Positions 35,131-45,210 of a DNA stretch of 64,000 bases are shown here, piece by piece (the first letter of the stretch is position 1; every line of letters starts with the position of its first letter). A program made the translations under genes and the position numbers. Where the stretch lies: contig CAYVQF010000015.1 of the NCBI GenBank assembly GCA_964454015.1, positions 25,373 to 89,372 of the forward strand, read 5' to 3'. The stretch comes from CAYVQF01 sp964454015 (GTDB lineage Bacteria > Myxococcota_A > Bradymonadia > UBA4248). The notes below the pieces were generated by a model that saw nothing but the letters and a program-made list of their open reading frames with translations, was not told the origin of the DNA and made no database searches.

Positions 35131-35793
35131 CTACCACGGCAGCTCTTCGCCGTTGGCATGCCAAAAAGTGCCAGAATTACTCAGGTTCAAGCCGTCGATG
35201 CGGGCGATGAGCTGGGCTGCCGCCGCTGGCGGATCGGTCATACCCTGATAGCCCGTCATGGCGGTGCGCACGAAGCCCGGGTGGAGGATGCCCACGGCGA
35301 TCTCCCGCGGCGCCAGATCGCGCGCCAGGGACATCCCAGCCATGTTCAGGGCCGCCTTGGCCATGCGATAGCCGTAGCGGCCACCGGAGCCGTTGTCGCC
35401 GATGGAGCCCATGCGGCTCGTGATGAGGGCGATCTTCGACCCACGGCGCAACAGCGGCAAAAAGGCGGCGCTCACCCGCAGCGGCCCCAAGGCGTTGATC
35501 TCAAAGCTGCGGCGGATGCGCGCAAAATCCAGGTCTTCCAAGGACTCGTCGCTCAGCCACCCCGCGTTGTTGATGAGGACGTCCACAGGTACGTGGATCA
35601 AAGACTGCACCGCCGTCGCGACGGCAGCATCCTCGCATACGTCCACCCCATCAACGACCTGCACCCCCAACGCCGTCAGCTCCGGGGACGACTGCCGGCA
35701 CAAGGCGAACACCGACTCGCCGCGCGCGCTGAGCTGGCGCGCCAGCTCCAAACCTATCCCTCTGTTGGCACCGGTTATCACGTAGTTGGCCAT
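35131..35793 (-). CDS. Short-chain dehydrogenase/reductase
   Basis: A 220-residue oxidoreductase of the classical SDR family. It has the cofactor-binding TGANRGIG near the N-terminus, NNAG in the middle, catalytic Ser in ALITSRMGS, and YRMAK matching the YxxxK catalytic pair. The size and compact form are like C-factor/SDR proteins. The ATG at 35793 is preferred to the one three bases earlier because AGGAGG is then at a good distance. The substrate cannot be read from sequence. Confidence 0.87.
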   Translation of the reverse strand: MANYVITGANRGIGLELARQLSARGESVFALCRQSSPELTALGVQVVDGVDVCEDAAVATAVQSLIHVPVDVLINNAGWLSDESLEDLDFARIRRSFEINALGPLRVSAAFLPLLRRGSKIALITSRMGSIGDNGSGGRYGYRMAKAALNMAGMSLARDLAPREIAVGILHPGFVRTAMTGYQGMTDPPAAAAQLIARIDGLNLSNSGTFWHANGEELPW

Positions 35794-36011
35794 CATGCTC
35801 CTCCTCTGGCTCGAGTCCGACGCCCCTGGGCTAGGGGCTAGGTCGTCAATGACCTCCCTATGTAAGACGGGCGCACAAAAATGCCACCGCGGCGCGCGCT
35901 TTCTTCGTAATTCATAGCCTTAGGCCGCGAAAATGCCTAGACTGCCGCCTCGGCGGAGAGGATGAACTGGAGACGCCTCCTCTCGCCCCAACGCGCCCAG
36001 TGGAGTCATGT

Positions 36012-38231
36012 ATGGACGGTACGCTTCCCGCCCCCCAGGCTCCCGCGAGCCAGCCCAAGTTTGGCACCTTTTTGGGTGTTTACACGCCGAGCGTCCTGAC
36101 CATCCTCGGCCTGATCATGTACCTGCGCTTCGGCTGGGTCCTGGGCAACGTGGGCTTAGCCGTGACGCTGCTCATCGTCCTCTTGGCCAGCAGCATCACC
36201 TTCATCACCGCCCTCTCTGCCTCGGCCATTGGCACCAACATGCGCGTCGGCGTGGGCGGTGAGTATTACATGATCTCCCGCAGCTTGGGGCTGGAGCTTG
36301 GCGGCGCCATCGGCATCCCCCTGTTCTTGTGCCGCACCTTGAGCATCACTTTCTACGCTTTTGGCTTGAGCGAGTCCATCCTGGCCTTCTGGCCCGCAGC
36401 CTGGGGGGAGATGCCGTGGTATTTGATGCAGTCGATGACGGCGGTGATCATCGTGATCATCACGGCTGTCGCGGGCAAGAGCGCTGCCGTGGCCTTGAAA
36501 GTGCAGATCCCCATCATGATCGCCGTCGGCCTCTCGATCCTGGCGCTGGCGGCAGGCGTGTTCACGACCGACTTGGCAACCCCCGAGCTCACCTCGGAGT
36601 ACCGCACCGCGCCGGGTTTCTGGTACGTGTTCGCCGTCTTCTTCCCTGCCGTCACGGGATTCTCGGCGGGCATCGGCATGAGCGGTGACCTCAAAGACCC
36701 GCGCCGCTCCATCCCTCGGGGCACCCTGCTGGCCGTCCTCACGGGCACTCTGGTCTACGTGGCCATTCCCATCCTTTTGGCCTTCTCCTCCAAGACCAAC
36801 CCAGAGGAGCTGGCCGAGCCTGGGATCATCTGGATCAAAGTCGCCGTGCTGGGGGCTTGGCTCGTCTACCCCGGCGTGTGGGGGGCCCTGCTCTCTTCCG
36901 TCTTCGGCAGCATCTTGGGCGGCCCCCGGGTCTTGCAAGCCCTGGCCAAAGACGGGCTGGCCCCCCGTTTCCTCGCCAAGGTCTCCCCTACGGGTCAACC
37001 GACCATCGCCACCTGGGTCAGCGGCGGCATCGCCCTGGTGGCGGTCGCCCTGGGCGGCCTCAACACAGTGGCCCAGTTCGTCACCATCCTCTTTCTCACG
37101 CTTTACGTCACCATCAACTTGAGTGCAGCCCTGGAGAAGCTCGTCGGCGATCCCTCCTACAGACCCACCATCAACGTGCCGTGGTACGTGTCCCTTTTGG
37201 GCACGGTTGGCGCTATCATGGTCATGTTTCTCATCAGCCCCCTGGCCTGCATCCTCGCCATTGCCCTGGAAGTCGTCCTCTTTTGGTTTCTGCGCCGCCG
37301 CGCCATGACCCGACGCTGGGGCGATGTCCGGGCTGGCTTCTGGCTCTCCCTCGCCCGCTTCTCTCTCCTCAAGCTCAAAGAGCACGGTGTCGACCCGCGC
37401 AACTGGCGCCCGCAGATCTTGCTCTTCGCTGGCGACGTCGGCAAACGCATCGGCCTGGTCCGCATGGCCAACAACTTCAACCAGCACCGCGGCGTCGTCA
37501 CGGTCTGCGATCTCCTGGTCGGCGGCGACGAGCGGGCCCACACCGCCATCCAAGCCCACCGTGACACCATCGAGGCCGCCCTCGACGCCGAAGGCATGGT
37601 CGCCTTCAGCCAGGTCAACATCGTGCGCGACTTCGAGTGGGGCGCCCTCACCATCATCCAAGCCAACGGCCTCGGCGGTTTGCGCCCCAACACGGTCATG
37701 TTTGGCTGGCCCGAGAAAGAAGAGCGCCTGGAGGCCATGTTGCGCATCATGCGCAAGGTCCACCAGCTCGGCAAAAGCACCATCATCACGCGCCTGAAGT
37801 GGGCTCATGAGCCCGGCCGCCAGAAGCGCATCGACGTCTGGTGGCGCGGCATGCAGAACAACGGCGATCTCATGCTCCTCCTCGCCCACTTGCTCAACCT
37901 CAACTTGGGGTGGACCGACGCCAAAATCTACGTCCGCTCCGTCGTCAACGACGCAGATGAGCTGGCCCAGATCACGGCCAACCTCAGAGACCTCATGCCC
38001 GCCGTCCGCATCAACGCCGAGACCGAGGTCATTCTCAAGCCCGCCGACAAAACGGTCATCCAAGTCATGCACGAAGCCAGCGCCCGAGCAGACGTGGTCT
38101 TTTTGGGCCTCTTCTGTCCCCCAGAAGGCGAAGAGGCCAGCTACGCCACGCGCCTCATCCACTTGGCCGAGGGCTTCAACACCACCATCTTCGTCCACAA
38201 CGCGGGCGACTTCGCCGGCCGCCTGCTCTGA
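36012..38231 (+). CDS. Cation-chloride cotransporter-like protein (SLC12/APC superfamily)
   Basis: A 739-residue protein with about 12 membrane segments (residues 20-440) and a large soluble C-terminal domain (445-739). Features of the SLC12 branch are FGTFLGVYTPSVLTILG, MYLRFGWVLGNVGL, GGEYYMISRSLGLELGG, FFPAVTGFSAGIGMSGDLKDP, and QALAKDGLAPRFL. The C-terminal part resembles the regulatory domain of Na-K-Cl and K-Cl cotransporters, with two alpha/beta blocks (IVTRLKWAHEP-like and IQVMHEASARADVVFLGL). It would move Cl- with K+ or Na+, affecting osmotic balance. ATG 36012, with GGAG six bases upstream, is preferred to the GTG at 36000. It is a single gene with no partner. Confidence 0.85.
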   Translation: MDGTLPAPQAPASQPKFGTFLGVYTPSVLTILGLIMYLRFGWVLGNVGLAVTLLIVLLASSITFITALSASAIGTNMRVGVGGEYYMISRSLGLELGGAIGIPLFLCRTLSITFYAFGLSESILAFWPAAWGEMPWYLMQSMTAVIIVIITAVAGKSAAVALKVQIPIMIAVGLSILALAAGVFTTDLATPELTSEYRTAPGFWYVFAVFFPAVTGFSAGIGMSGDLKDPRRSIPRGTLLAVLTGTLVYVAIPILLAFSSKTNPEELAEPGIIWIKVAVLGAWLVYPGVWGALLSSVFGSILGGPRVLQALAKDGLAPRFLAKVSPTGQPTIATWVSGGIALVAVALGGLNTVAQFVTILFLTLYVTINLSAALEKLVGDPSYRPTINVPWYVSLLGTVGAIMVMFLISPLACILAIALEVVLFWFLRRRAMTRRWGDVRAGFWLSLARFSLLKLKEHGVDPRNWRPQILLFAGDVGKRIGLVRMANNFNQHRGVVTVCDLLVGGDERAHTAIQAHRDTIEAALDAEGMVAFSQVNIVRDFEWGALTIIQANGLGGLRPNTVMFGWPEKEERLEAMLRIMRKVHQLGKSTIITRLKWAHEPGRQKRIDVWWRGMQNNGDLMLLLAHLLNLNLGWTDAKIYVRSVVNDADELAQITANLRDLMPAVRINAETEVILKPADKTVIQVMHEASARADVVFLGLFCPPEGEEASYATRLIHLAEGFNTTIFVHNAGDFAGRLL

Positions 38232-38293
38232 GGCTCCCGACCGCCTCGGCCGTGCGCCGATAGCGGTCTCGTGCAAGCACCGCCGCGAGCCAG

Positions 38294-39814
38294 CTACGGC
38301 GCGCCCGGGCCCGAGCTCTCTGGCACCTGGAACCGCACCCTCTCCACCACCTCTGCCGAAGCATGGCGACCGCGAATCTCCACCTCAAAGGCCGTCGGGT
38401 GCTCGAGGTCGAGCGCGGTCTCGAGGGCGCGCTTTTTGAACGTCAACGCAAAGTGCTCAGGCACCGCTGCGCCAGCGAGCAGCCGCTGTCGCCGCTCGGG
38501 ATCGGCCTGCTCGGCGAAGCGCACCAGCAGCGCGCGATCCGCCAACAATTCCTCCGCAATCAGCGCGAGCTCGTAAGTCTTGTGGAGGGCGACCACTCCC
38601 GGCGGCAGGCACATCAGCAATTGACCCGAAGCCTCGAGGATGAACGGCATCAGCCGCACGGGATCGCGCATGATGCCCAACACACCTTCCAAGGCGAGGG
38701 CCAGCGCGACCACTTGGCGCCGCACAGAGGGGTCTTCACAGCCATCTGCGGGGCTCTCCAGGGCACGGCACAAGATGGGCTCGAAGTCGTCGGCTGTCGC
38801 CAACAAGTGGTGGACATGATCTGCTGACCTCCTGACCGGCACGGGCATGGCGACTGCGACGTGTCCCGCCAAGGTGCCAAAGCCTTGCAAGTCTTCGCCC
38901 TCACTGTAGTCAAGGTCCCAGGGAGGCAAGGTGAAAGCTCCAGAAAACACGGTCTCCGCCAGCACCGGAACCCAAGTCCACAGGGACCAATTGTACCGGA
39001 CGACGTAACGACCGATATAGGGATCCTCCCTCAGAACGCGATCATGGGTCCCAATGGCGCGGACGACCTTGATCCCGCTGAAGAGATGCAGCGTAGCCCG
39101 CAAGCCATCGAGCGATTCGAAGGCCCCAACGGAGGGCCATGCCACTGTGGGCGCCCCCTCCTCTGGCGCCACCCAGGCCAGGAAGGCCAGCGCCAGTGGC
39201 GGCGCATCGGCGTCGGTGGCGCGGCGTACCTCGAGCTGCACACGGCGCAGCCGCGTCGTGCTCTCCCTGAGATGATTCGGCGCCAAGTCGGCCATCAGCG
39301 CCAAAAAACGCGCGTTCACGCTCGGCTTTAAGCCGATGCGCCTGCCGGTCATGACGAAGTCCATGGCCGTGTCGCCCGAAACCTTGAAGCCCGCAACGGT
39401 CGCCCGCCAGGTCAGCTCGGGCGCCCCCTGGCGCGCCAAGTCGCCTTCGAGCAGGTCCACGTCGGGCTGCTCGCGCAAGCGCTCCTCGACCTCCATCGTG
39501 AGCGGCCACAGCAAGGGCAACGTCGCCATCACGAAGTCGCGCGACGGCGTTGGCCCTTCATCGTCAGGCAGCGCCGCCGTGACCTGCTCTGGTGCAACCT
39601 GCGGTGGGTCGCTCTCGGTCACTTCCGGTGCGCTCGCTGGCCCAGACCCGTCATCTTCGGGTAGCGCCGCTGCGGCCTGCTCCGGCGCGACCGGCTGCGG
39701 GTCTTTCTCCGCCGCAGGCGGCCTCTCGCCGCGGGTACAGCCCAGCCCCAGCGCCACGATGACCGACGTCGTCACCCCAAGTAGGCACCGACGACCCACA
39801 CGCGCTCCCTTCAT
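38294..39814 (-). CDS. Large lipoprotein of unknown function
   Basis: A 506-residue protein. ATG 39814 has GGAGG six bases upstream. The signal peptide ends in LGLGC. Two imperfect copies of VAPEQ.. AALP.D form an acidic Pro/Ala linker of about 60 residues. The rest has no recognised motif: mixed helices, a beta-rich middle (YVVRYNWSLWTW) and a long helical C-terminal half (ALALALEGVLGIM, ELALIAEELLADRALL). No charged catalytic pattern is evident. It lies upstream of the phosphodiesterase gene on the same strand, 76 bases from it. Confidence 0.7.
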   Translation of the reverse strand: MKGARVGRRCLLGVTTSVIVALGLGCTRGERPPAAEKDPQPVAPEQAAAALPEDDGSGPASAPEVTESDPPQVAPEQVTAALPDDEGPTPSRDFVMATLPLLWPLTMEVEERLREQPDVDLLEGDLARQGAPELTWRATVAGFKVSGDTAMDFVMTGRRIGLKPSVNARFLALMADLAPNHLRESTTRLRRVQLEVRRATDADAPPLALAFLAWVAPEEGAPTVAWPSVGAFESLDGLRATLHLFSGIKVVRAIGTHDRVLREDPYIGRYVVRYNWSLWTWVPVLAETVFSGAFTLPPWDLDYSEGEDLQGFGTLAGHVAVAMPVPVRRSADHVHHLLATADDFEPILCRALESPADGCEDPSVRRQVVALALALEGVLGIMRDPVRLMPFILEASGQLLMCLPPGVVALHKTYELALIAEELLADRALLVRFAEQADPERRQRLLAGAAVPEHFALTFKKRALETALDLEHPTAFEVEIRGRHASAEVVERVRFQVPESSGPGAP

Positions 39815-39889
39815 GGCGGTCCTCCCACACACTGACGCACCCGTCCAAACAGCGACCCTGGCAGCCTCGTCGCCGTCACGACGCTACGC

Positions 39890-41413
39890 CTACGGGGCCG
39901 CGTCCGCCAACAGCCCCAGAATCACCGCCCCGCTGGACTGCGCCGGCGCCCGCACCCCCACCAAGTGGGCGATGGTGCTGGCCACATCCACCTGGTGATA
40001 GGCCACCTGCCGCGCCCCCCGCCCAACGGGAAAGCGCCGCCAACACCAGGCTTGCAAGCTCGCCTCCACCACCTCCACCCCAGGCGGCAAGGCCTCCCCC
40101 AAATCGAAACGCAGCAGGGCCCGCCCTTCGCCGCTGCGCTGAAAGCGCCCGATCAGAAAATTCCCCTGGTCACCAAAATTCACCGCCCCCTCAGCCTCGC
40201 GCAGCAGGGCATCGTCCACCGGCGCCACGGCCACGCTCCCCACGACCCCATCGGCACCGCGAAAGCGCACGAACAGACGCGGGTGGCTCCCCGCATCATA
40301 CCACTCCTTGGTGTTGAAAAAGGCCGCCTCCTCGCGCTCGGGCGTCTCGGCCGCCAAGCCCAGCTCCACCGGTCGGCCAGCCTGCCACGCCGCCGCCACC
40401 AACGCCGTCGCCTCCCACGCCACCTGCCCTTCGGCTTCCACGTGCGTCCAGGCGTGCGCCGGCTCCCACGCCGGCTGGGTGTCCCAGGTCACCGTCGCTT
40501 CGCTCCACGGCGCCGCCGCCAACCCGTGCAGCCCCACCCGCACCCGCCCGGTCGCCTCGGCCGGCAAAGCGATGTCCGTCGCAATGGTGTGGCCCTGGCG
40601 CACCCCGGGCCCGCGCCAAATGGAAAAAATGAGGCGGTCCGTCTCGTAGCCGTAGCCGTGGGCGTTGCCCGTCATGCCGTGGTCCGTGGTGATCACCATC
40701 AGGGTGCGCGCCCACATGCCCTCGTCCTCCAGCGCCTCGATGAGACGGCCGATCTGCACGTCGGCGCTCTCGATGGCCTGGCGATACTGGACACTGGTGT
40801 GGCCGCTGGCGTGGCCCGCGGCGTCGGGCTTGGGGTTGTAGATGAAGGTGAAGAAGGGCCGGTTGGCGCGCCACATCTCGATGGCTTGCAAGGTCACCTG
40901 CGCCTCGTCGGCGTTGTAGGTGTAGCCCGTGACCCATTGCGCTGCGTAGCCGCCCATGATGGCATCAGAGCCGATGAGGGCGCTGCGCAGCCCCTGCTCG
41001 TTGAAGACCTGGGTCAGGGTCTCAGCTTGGATGGTGCCGCGCCAATCGGTCACGTCGTGCACCTCTGGGGCTGCCCCGGTGTGCACCGTCGGGATCCCTG
41101 CCAAGGTGTTCGAGGGCCACTGCGACCAGCCCTGATCGCTGAAGGCACCCTCCTGAATCAGACGATCCATGTGCGGCGTGTGGGCCAGGGCCAAGATGTC
41201 CGGGCGCACCCCGTCGAGGAGCACCAAGACCACATGCGCCACAGCCCGCGTCTCCGGGCCACCGGGCATGTCCAGCCAGTGGACAGCGTCGCCGCTCGCA
41301 TCCAGGCGCGGCCGCTGCGTATCCTCCGGGCCGCTGCACGACGCGCCCGCCGCTACCAGCAGCGCCAGCGCCACCATCCACGTCAATCGACCCCAGCATT
41401 CGCTCCGGACCAT
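39890..41413 (-). CDS. Phosphodiesterase/nucleotide-pyrophosphatase-superfamily lipoprotein with inserted DNRLRE-like domain
   Basis: A 507-residue protein with a signal peptide ending in GASC. The alkaline-phosphatase-superfamily core is clear: metal ligand in VLLDGVRPD, probable nucleophile Thr in PSNTLAG, NPKPDAAGHASGH, TTDHGM and NAHGY. After GPGVRQG (about residue 275) the core is interrupted by about 185 residues resembling a DNRLRE/disaggregatase-type beta domain, and the core resumes at VDVASTIAHLVGV. Within the insert, the usual C-terminal part (PWSEATVTWDTQP, then HPRLFVRF) precedes the usual N-terminal part (AVNFGDQGNF, ALLRFDLG), so it appears permuted. It would hydrolyse an extracytoplasmic phosphodiester or phosphate. 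ATG 41413 is used because it gives the signal peptide directly. Confidence 0.82.
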   Translation of the reverse strand: MVRSECWGRLTWMVALALLVAAGASCSGPEDTQRPRLDASGDAVHWLDMPGGPETRAVAHVVLVLLDGVRPDILALAHTPHMDRLIQEGAFSDQGWSQWPSNTLAGIPTVHTGAAPEVHDVTDWRGTIQAETLTQVFNEQGLRSALIGSDAIMGGYAAQWVTGYTYNADEAQVTLQAIEMWRANRPFFTFIYNPKPDAAGHASGHTSVQYRQAIESADVQIGRLIEALEDEGMWARTLMVITTDHGMTGNAHGYGYETDRLIFSIWRGPGVRQGHTIATDIALPAEATGRVRVGLHGLAAAPWSEATVTWDTQPAWEPAHAWTHVEAEGQVAWEATALVAAAWQAGRPVELGLAAETPEREEAAFFNTKEWYDAGSHPRLFVRFRGADGVVGSVAVAPVDDALLREAEGAVNFGDQGNFLIGRFQRSGEGRALLRFDLGEALPPGVEVVEASLQAWCWRRFPVGRGARQVAYHQVDVASTIAHLVGVRAPAQSSGAVILGLLADAAP

Positions 41414-41648
41414 GGTCAAGCAGGGCTCCATCCATCGAGAAGGGAACGTCGCCGCGGACCGCGCCCAGCGACGACACCCTGCATCATAGACCCATCGCGC
41501 GCGTATCGCTTGGGTTTTTTTGTGCCCGCCGCCACCGCCACGCCTACGCGTCACGGCCCATCCCCCTGGCCCCGCGGGAGACACTTCGCGTAGACTCTTG
41601 GGGCCAGTCAACCGGTACGATGCCCTCTCTCGCCCCGGAGTGCGCACC

Positions 41649-43826
41649 ATGAAACACCAGCACCGACGCCCCGTGCCCTTTGTGCTCCTCGCCCTCTTCG
41701 CCTTGGTGGGAGGACTGGGCAGCACTTGCCGCGCTCCTGACCCCCAGCCCACCCCGGGTGAACAAGCCAGCCCGACCCCTGCGCCCGGGCCAAGCCCCAC
41801 GGAAACACCGAACGCAGCAAGACCCGGAGACCCCATGCAGCCCACGCCGCAAGCACCCAGCCCCACGGCAGCCCAAGTCATCGCCCAACGCGGCCACCAT
41901 GGCACCCTCGGCGCCATCGCCTTCATGCCCGATGGCCACAGCCTCCTGAGCGCCGGCGAAGACGGCCTGATCAAACGCTGGGACCTCGCCTCGAAACGCC
42001 TCATCGACACCCTCCATGCCCACGCCGGCGGCGTCAGCGTCTTGTCCATCAGCGCCGACGGTCAGCGCCTCCTCTCGGGCAGCTCTGAAGGCCCAGCGCT
42101 GCTCTGGGACACCGCCACCTGGCGAGTCCTTCACACCTTCGAGAGCCAATCCCTGCGCGCCGCCGCCATCTCTGGCGATGCCAAGCGCGTCCTCCTGAGC
42201 GGCTGGCAGGAGCCGACGCGCGCCTTCGATCCCACCACCGGGCAGGCGCTCGCCACCTGGCCCCACACCCTCTCGGCCATCGCCTTCCTGCCTGACAGCC
42301 GCTACGCCCTCGTCGGGGTCCTCAACACCACCCGCGGCCGCGGCGGCGGCGGCGGCGCCTCGGGCGGGGTGCATCTCTTGGATCTCGAGAGCCCAGAAGA
42401 ACCTGTGCTCCTCTTCGCCACCCCCGACCGCAAGCCCGTCACGGCCATCGCGCTGGCGCCCCATCACAAGTGGGTGGCGAGCCTGCACGACGAGCCCGTG
42501 GCGCGACTCTGGGATCTCGACACCAAGGCCCCCCTGGCCGTCCTCGAGGGCCACACCCGCCCCATCAAGAGCGTCACCTTCTCGCCCGACGGCAGCACCG
42601 CCCTCACAGGCGCCGCTGACGGCCTCCGCCTGTGGCGCCTCCCCGACGGTGCGCCTCTCGCCCACTTTGGCGAGTACCTGGACCTGGCCACCTTCTCACC
42701 CGACGGCGCTCAGATCCTCGCGGGTAATTTCTGGTTGCAGCTCTGGGATCGGGCCACGCAAACCAAAACCCACGACTTCGAACGCAACATGGACGAATGG
42801 CAGGGCCTCGCTCTTGTCCCAGGGACGCACCTCATGCTGGTGAGCAACCGCCAAGGCGAGCTCCTCGCCTGGGACCTCGCCACGGGGAGCTTGGCCAAGC
42901 GCATCCCTGTGGGCAGCATGGCTAAAGTCCTGGAGGTCTCGCCCGATGGGCGCTACGTCTTCCTCGGCGACACCGAGGGCATCCTCTGGGATCTGAAAGA
43001 AGAACGCGAGCTTTGGCGCTTTCAGACCAGCAATCAGGTCCGGGGGGCCTCCTTCTCCCCCGATGGCGAGACTTTGATGGCCGTGGTCCACGGCGCCCTG
43101 GAGCTGCGGAGCGTGGAGACGGGCGAGTTGTTGCAGCGCATCGAGAGCGTGGCGTGGCCCACGAGCGTGCGCTTCTTGCCCAACGGCGAGGGTTACTTGG
43201 CCGGCGGCAACCGGCTGAAGATCTCGCGCTGGCGCAACCCCGAAGAGATGCTGTGGAGCTCGGAGGAGTGGTACGAGGCCGACCACTTGGAGATCAGCGC
43301 CGATTCGCGGCGCGCCCTGGTGGGGCGCTACGCGCCCCCTTTGGCCCTGTGGGACGTTGCAGAGGGGCGCGAGTCGTTGGTTTTCGAGATGCCCCTGAGC
43401 ATGATGCACGGCGTCAGCGCCCACTTTTCGCCAGACACCAAGCTCGTCCTGGCCGGCGCCAACGAAATGGGGCCGGCCCTCTTCGACGCCGAGACGGGCA
43501 AGGTGCTGCGCCCACTCGAGGGCGCCGGCCGCAGCCGCGGCCTGGCCTTTACCCCCTCGGGGCAGCTCGCCGCGAGCATTGGCAAAGACGCCGCCTTGCA
43601 CCTGTGGCGCGTCGCCGATGGGCGCCTAGTCGCCCGCTTTCTCACTCTGGATGACAAGGAGTGGGTGGTCCTCACCACCGAGGGGCCCGTCAACGCGTCA
43701 CCGGGCGCCTGGGACCACCTGCACGTGCGGGTCGAGGAGCAGCTCCAAACGATGGCGGCGTGGCGCCAACGCCTCTTCGATCCGGCCGCCGTGGCCCGCA
43801 TCCTGGGAGAAGCACCAAGCCCCTGA
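41649..43826 (+). CDS. WD40-repeat lipoprotein
   Basis: A 725-residue protein. The signal peptide ends near GSTC. A linker rich in Pro and Thr (residues about 30-75) leads to repeated WD40 blades of about 40 residues: ...FMPDGHSLLSAGEDGLIKRWDL, WDTATW, FSPDGSTALTGAADGLRLW, WDLATG and so on, ten to fourteen copies that probably form two beta-propellers. A low-complexity GRGGGGGASGG segment is inserted between blades. The C-terminal WVVLTTEGPVNASPGAWDHL resembles the tail found in some bacterial WD40 surface proteins. It probably mediates protein interactions outside the cell. No catalytic domain is fused. Confidence 0.83.
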   Translation: MKHQHRRPVPFVLLALFALVGGLGSTCRAPDPQPTPGEQASPTPAPGPSPTETPNAARPGDPMQPTPQAPSPTAAQVIAQRGHHGTLGAIAFMPDGHSLLSAGEDGLIKRWDLASKRLIDTLHAHAGGVSVLSISADGQRLLSGSSEGPALLWDTATWRVLHTFESQSLRAAAISGDAKRVLLSGWQEPTRAFDPTTGQALATWPHTLSAIAFLPDSRYALVGVLNTTRGRGGGGGASGGVHLLDLESPEEPVLLFATPDRKPVTAIALAPHHKWVASLHDEPVARLWDLDTKAPLAVLEGHTRPIKSVTFSPDGSTALTGAADGLRLWRLPDGAPLAHFGEYLDLATFSPDGAQILAGNFWLQLWDRATQTKTHDFERNMDEWQGLALVPGTHLMLVSNRQGELLAWDLATGSLAKRIPVGSMAKVLEVSPDGRYVFLGDTEGILWDLKEERELWRFQTSNQVRGASFSPDGETLMAVVHGALELRSVETGELLQRIESVAWPTSVRFLPNGEGYLAGGNRLKISRWRNPEEMLWSSEEWYEADHLEISADSRRALVGRYAPPLALWDVAEGRESLVFEMPLSMMHGVSAHFSPDTKLVLAGANEMGPALFDAETGKVLRPLEGAGRSRGLAFTPSGQLAASIGKDAALHLWRVADGRLVARFLTLDDKEWVVLTTEGPVNASPGAWDHLHVRVEEQLQTMAAWRQRLFDPAAVARILGEAPSP

Positions 43827-43860
43827 GTCCCCACATAACTTTTCACCCCAAGCCAAGACC

Positions 43861-44994
43861 ATGTTCACCCCCCCACCCTCTCTGGCCCACCTCAGCCGCC
43901 CTAGCCTCGTGGTCGACCTCGCCAAGGTCCGCCGCAATTGCGCCCACATGATCGCCAAGGCCAAGGCCAATGGCGTCCGCCTCAGGCCGCATCTCAAGAC
44001 CCATCAATCCCACGTCGTCGGCCGCCTGCTGCGCGACCTGGGCCTTGGCGCCGCCACGGTCTCCTCCGTCAGCATGGCCCAGCACTTCGCCGACGACGGC
44101 TGGAACGACCTCTGCGTCGCCTTCCCCATCAACCTCCGCGAGCTGCCTCAGATCGACGCCCTCGCCGGTCGCATCCACCTCGCCAGCCTGGTCGATCACC
44201 CGGCGACGGTGCACGCCCTCGCTGAGGCTCTCCATCACCCGCTCGCGCTGTGGATCAAAATCGACGTCGGCCCGCGCCGCTGCGGCCTCGACCCCAGCCA
44301 GCACGAGGAGATCATTGCCCTGGCCCAACTAATTCGGGCGCAACCGCTGCTGCGCTTGGCCGGCCTCTTGACCCACGACAGCCGCACCTACGGCGTCAGC
44401 GGCGCCGCGGCCGTAAGCCGCTGCTACCGCGACACCTGCCAGCGCCTCAACGAAGTGCGCCGCCTGCTGGCCGACCACGGCATCGCTCCCCTGGAGATCT
44501 CCGTCGGCGACACGCCTTCGGCGGCGCTGGTCGATGACTGGGGCGAGGTCGATGAGTTCAGGCCGGGCAACTTCGTCTACTACGACCTGCAACAGCTCGC
44601 CATTGGGAGCTGCACCCCAGCGGACCTCGCCGCGGCCGTGGCCTGTCCCGTGGTCGGCCTCTATCCGGCTCGGAGCCACGCCGTGGTTTACGGCGGCGCC
44701 GTCCACCTCTCCAAGCAGAGTCAGCCCGCCATGCCTGAGATTGGTCTGCCTGAGACCCACTGGGGCGCCGTGCTCCGTCCCTGCGGCGAAGCGTGGGCCG
44801 AGCCCATCCCCGGCGCGTGGGTCGCCAGCCTCACTCAGGAGCACGGCGTGGTGCACCTCCCCCCGGAGATCCTCGCCCAGCTCGAGATCGGTGACCTCCT
44901 CCTCATCGCCCCGGTCCACGCCTGTCTCGCGGCGCACGCCTTGATGGCCGACACCCATTACTGTGGCGCGCCACCTGGGGCGGTCGAAGCCTGA
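43861..44994 (+). CDS. PLP enzyme of the D-threonine aldolase/D-serine dehydratase family
   Basis: A 377-residue fold-type-III PLP protein. The N-terminal alanine-racemase-like barrel carries the PLP lysine in RPHLKTHQ at residue 46. The C-terminal D-serine-dehydratase-like domain has a probable metal site formed by QEHG and PVHAC (His and Cys). These features separate it from alanine racemases and suggest cleavage or dehydration of a D-amino acid (D-threonine, D-serine or a related 3-hydroxy compound). The exact substrate is not certain. No ribosome-binding site of note is seen. The giant dehydratase-activase gene follows 216 bases downstream. Confidence 0.85.
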   Translation: MFTPPPSLAHLSRPSLVVDLAKVRRNCAHMIAKAKANGVRLRPHLKTHQSHVVGRLLRDLGLGAATVSSVSMAQHFADDGWNDLCVAFPINLRELPQIDALAGRIHLASLVDHPATVHALAEALHHPLALWIKIDVGPRRCGLDPSQHEEIIALAQLIRAQPLLRLAGLLTHDSRTYGVSGAAAVSRCYRDTCQRLNEVRRLLADHGIAPLEISVGDTPSAALVDDWGEVDEFRPGNFVYYDLQQLAIGSCTPADLAAAVACPVVGLYPARSHAVVYGGAVHLSKQSQPAMPEIGLPETHWGAVLRPCGEAWAEPIPGAWVASLTQEHGVVHLPPEILAQLEIGDLLLIAPVHACLAAHALMADTHYCGAPPGAVEA

Positions 44995-45210
44995 CGCGGC
45001 GCACAGCGCCAGACGCGCCCGCGGCGCCACTCCCTTCTGCATGCTACGCCCTCAGGCCCAAAGCACCCCGCCCGCGCCAACCGATGACCCCAGCGTTGTC
45101 ATGCAGCGTTGACAAGCGCCTTCTGCTCGGTCACCACTAGCAGATCGAAACGGACGAAATCCGTGCCATTACCCTATTTGGAAGCCCAACCTCTGCACAA
45201 AGAAGCGCCC

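Noticed and set aside
36156..38276. Very long minus-strand open frame opposite the cation-chloride cotransporter gene
   Set aside because: It is a high-GC shadow: rich in Asp, Glu, Gly and His with no signature, while the plus strand has clear transporter helices.
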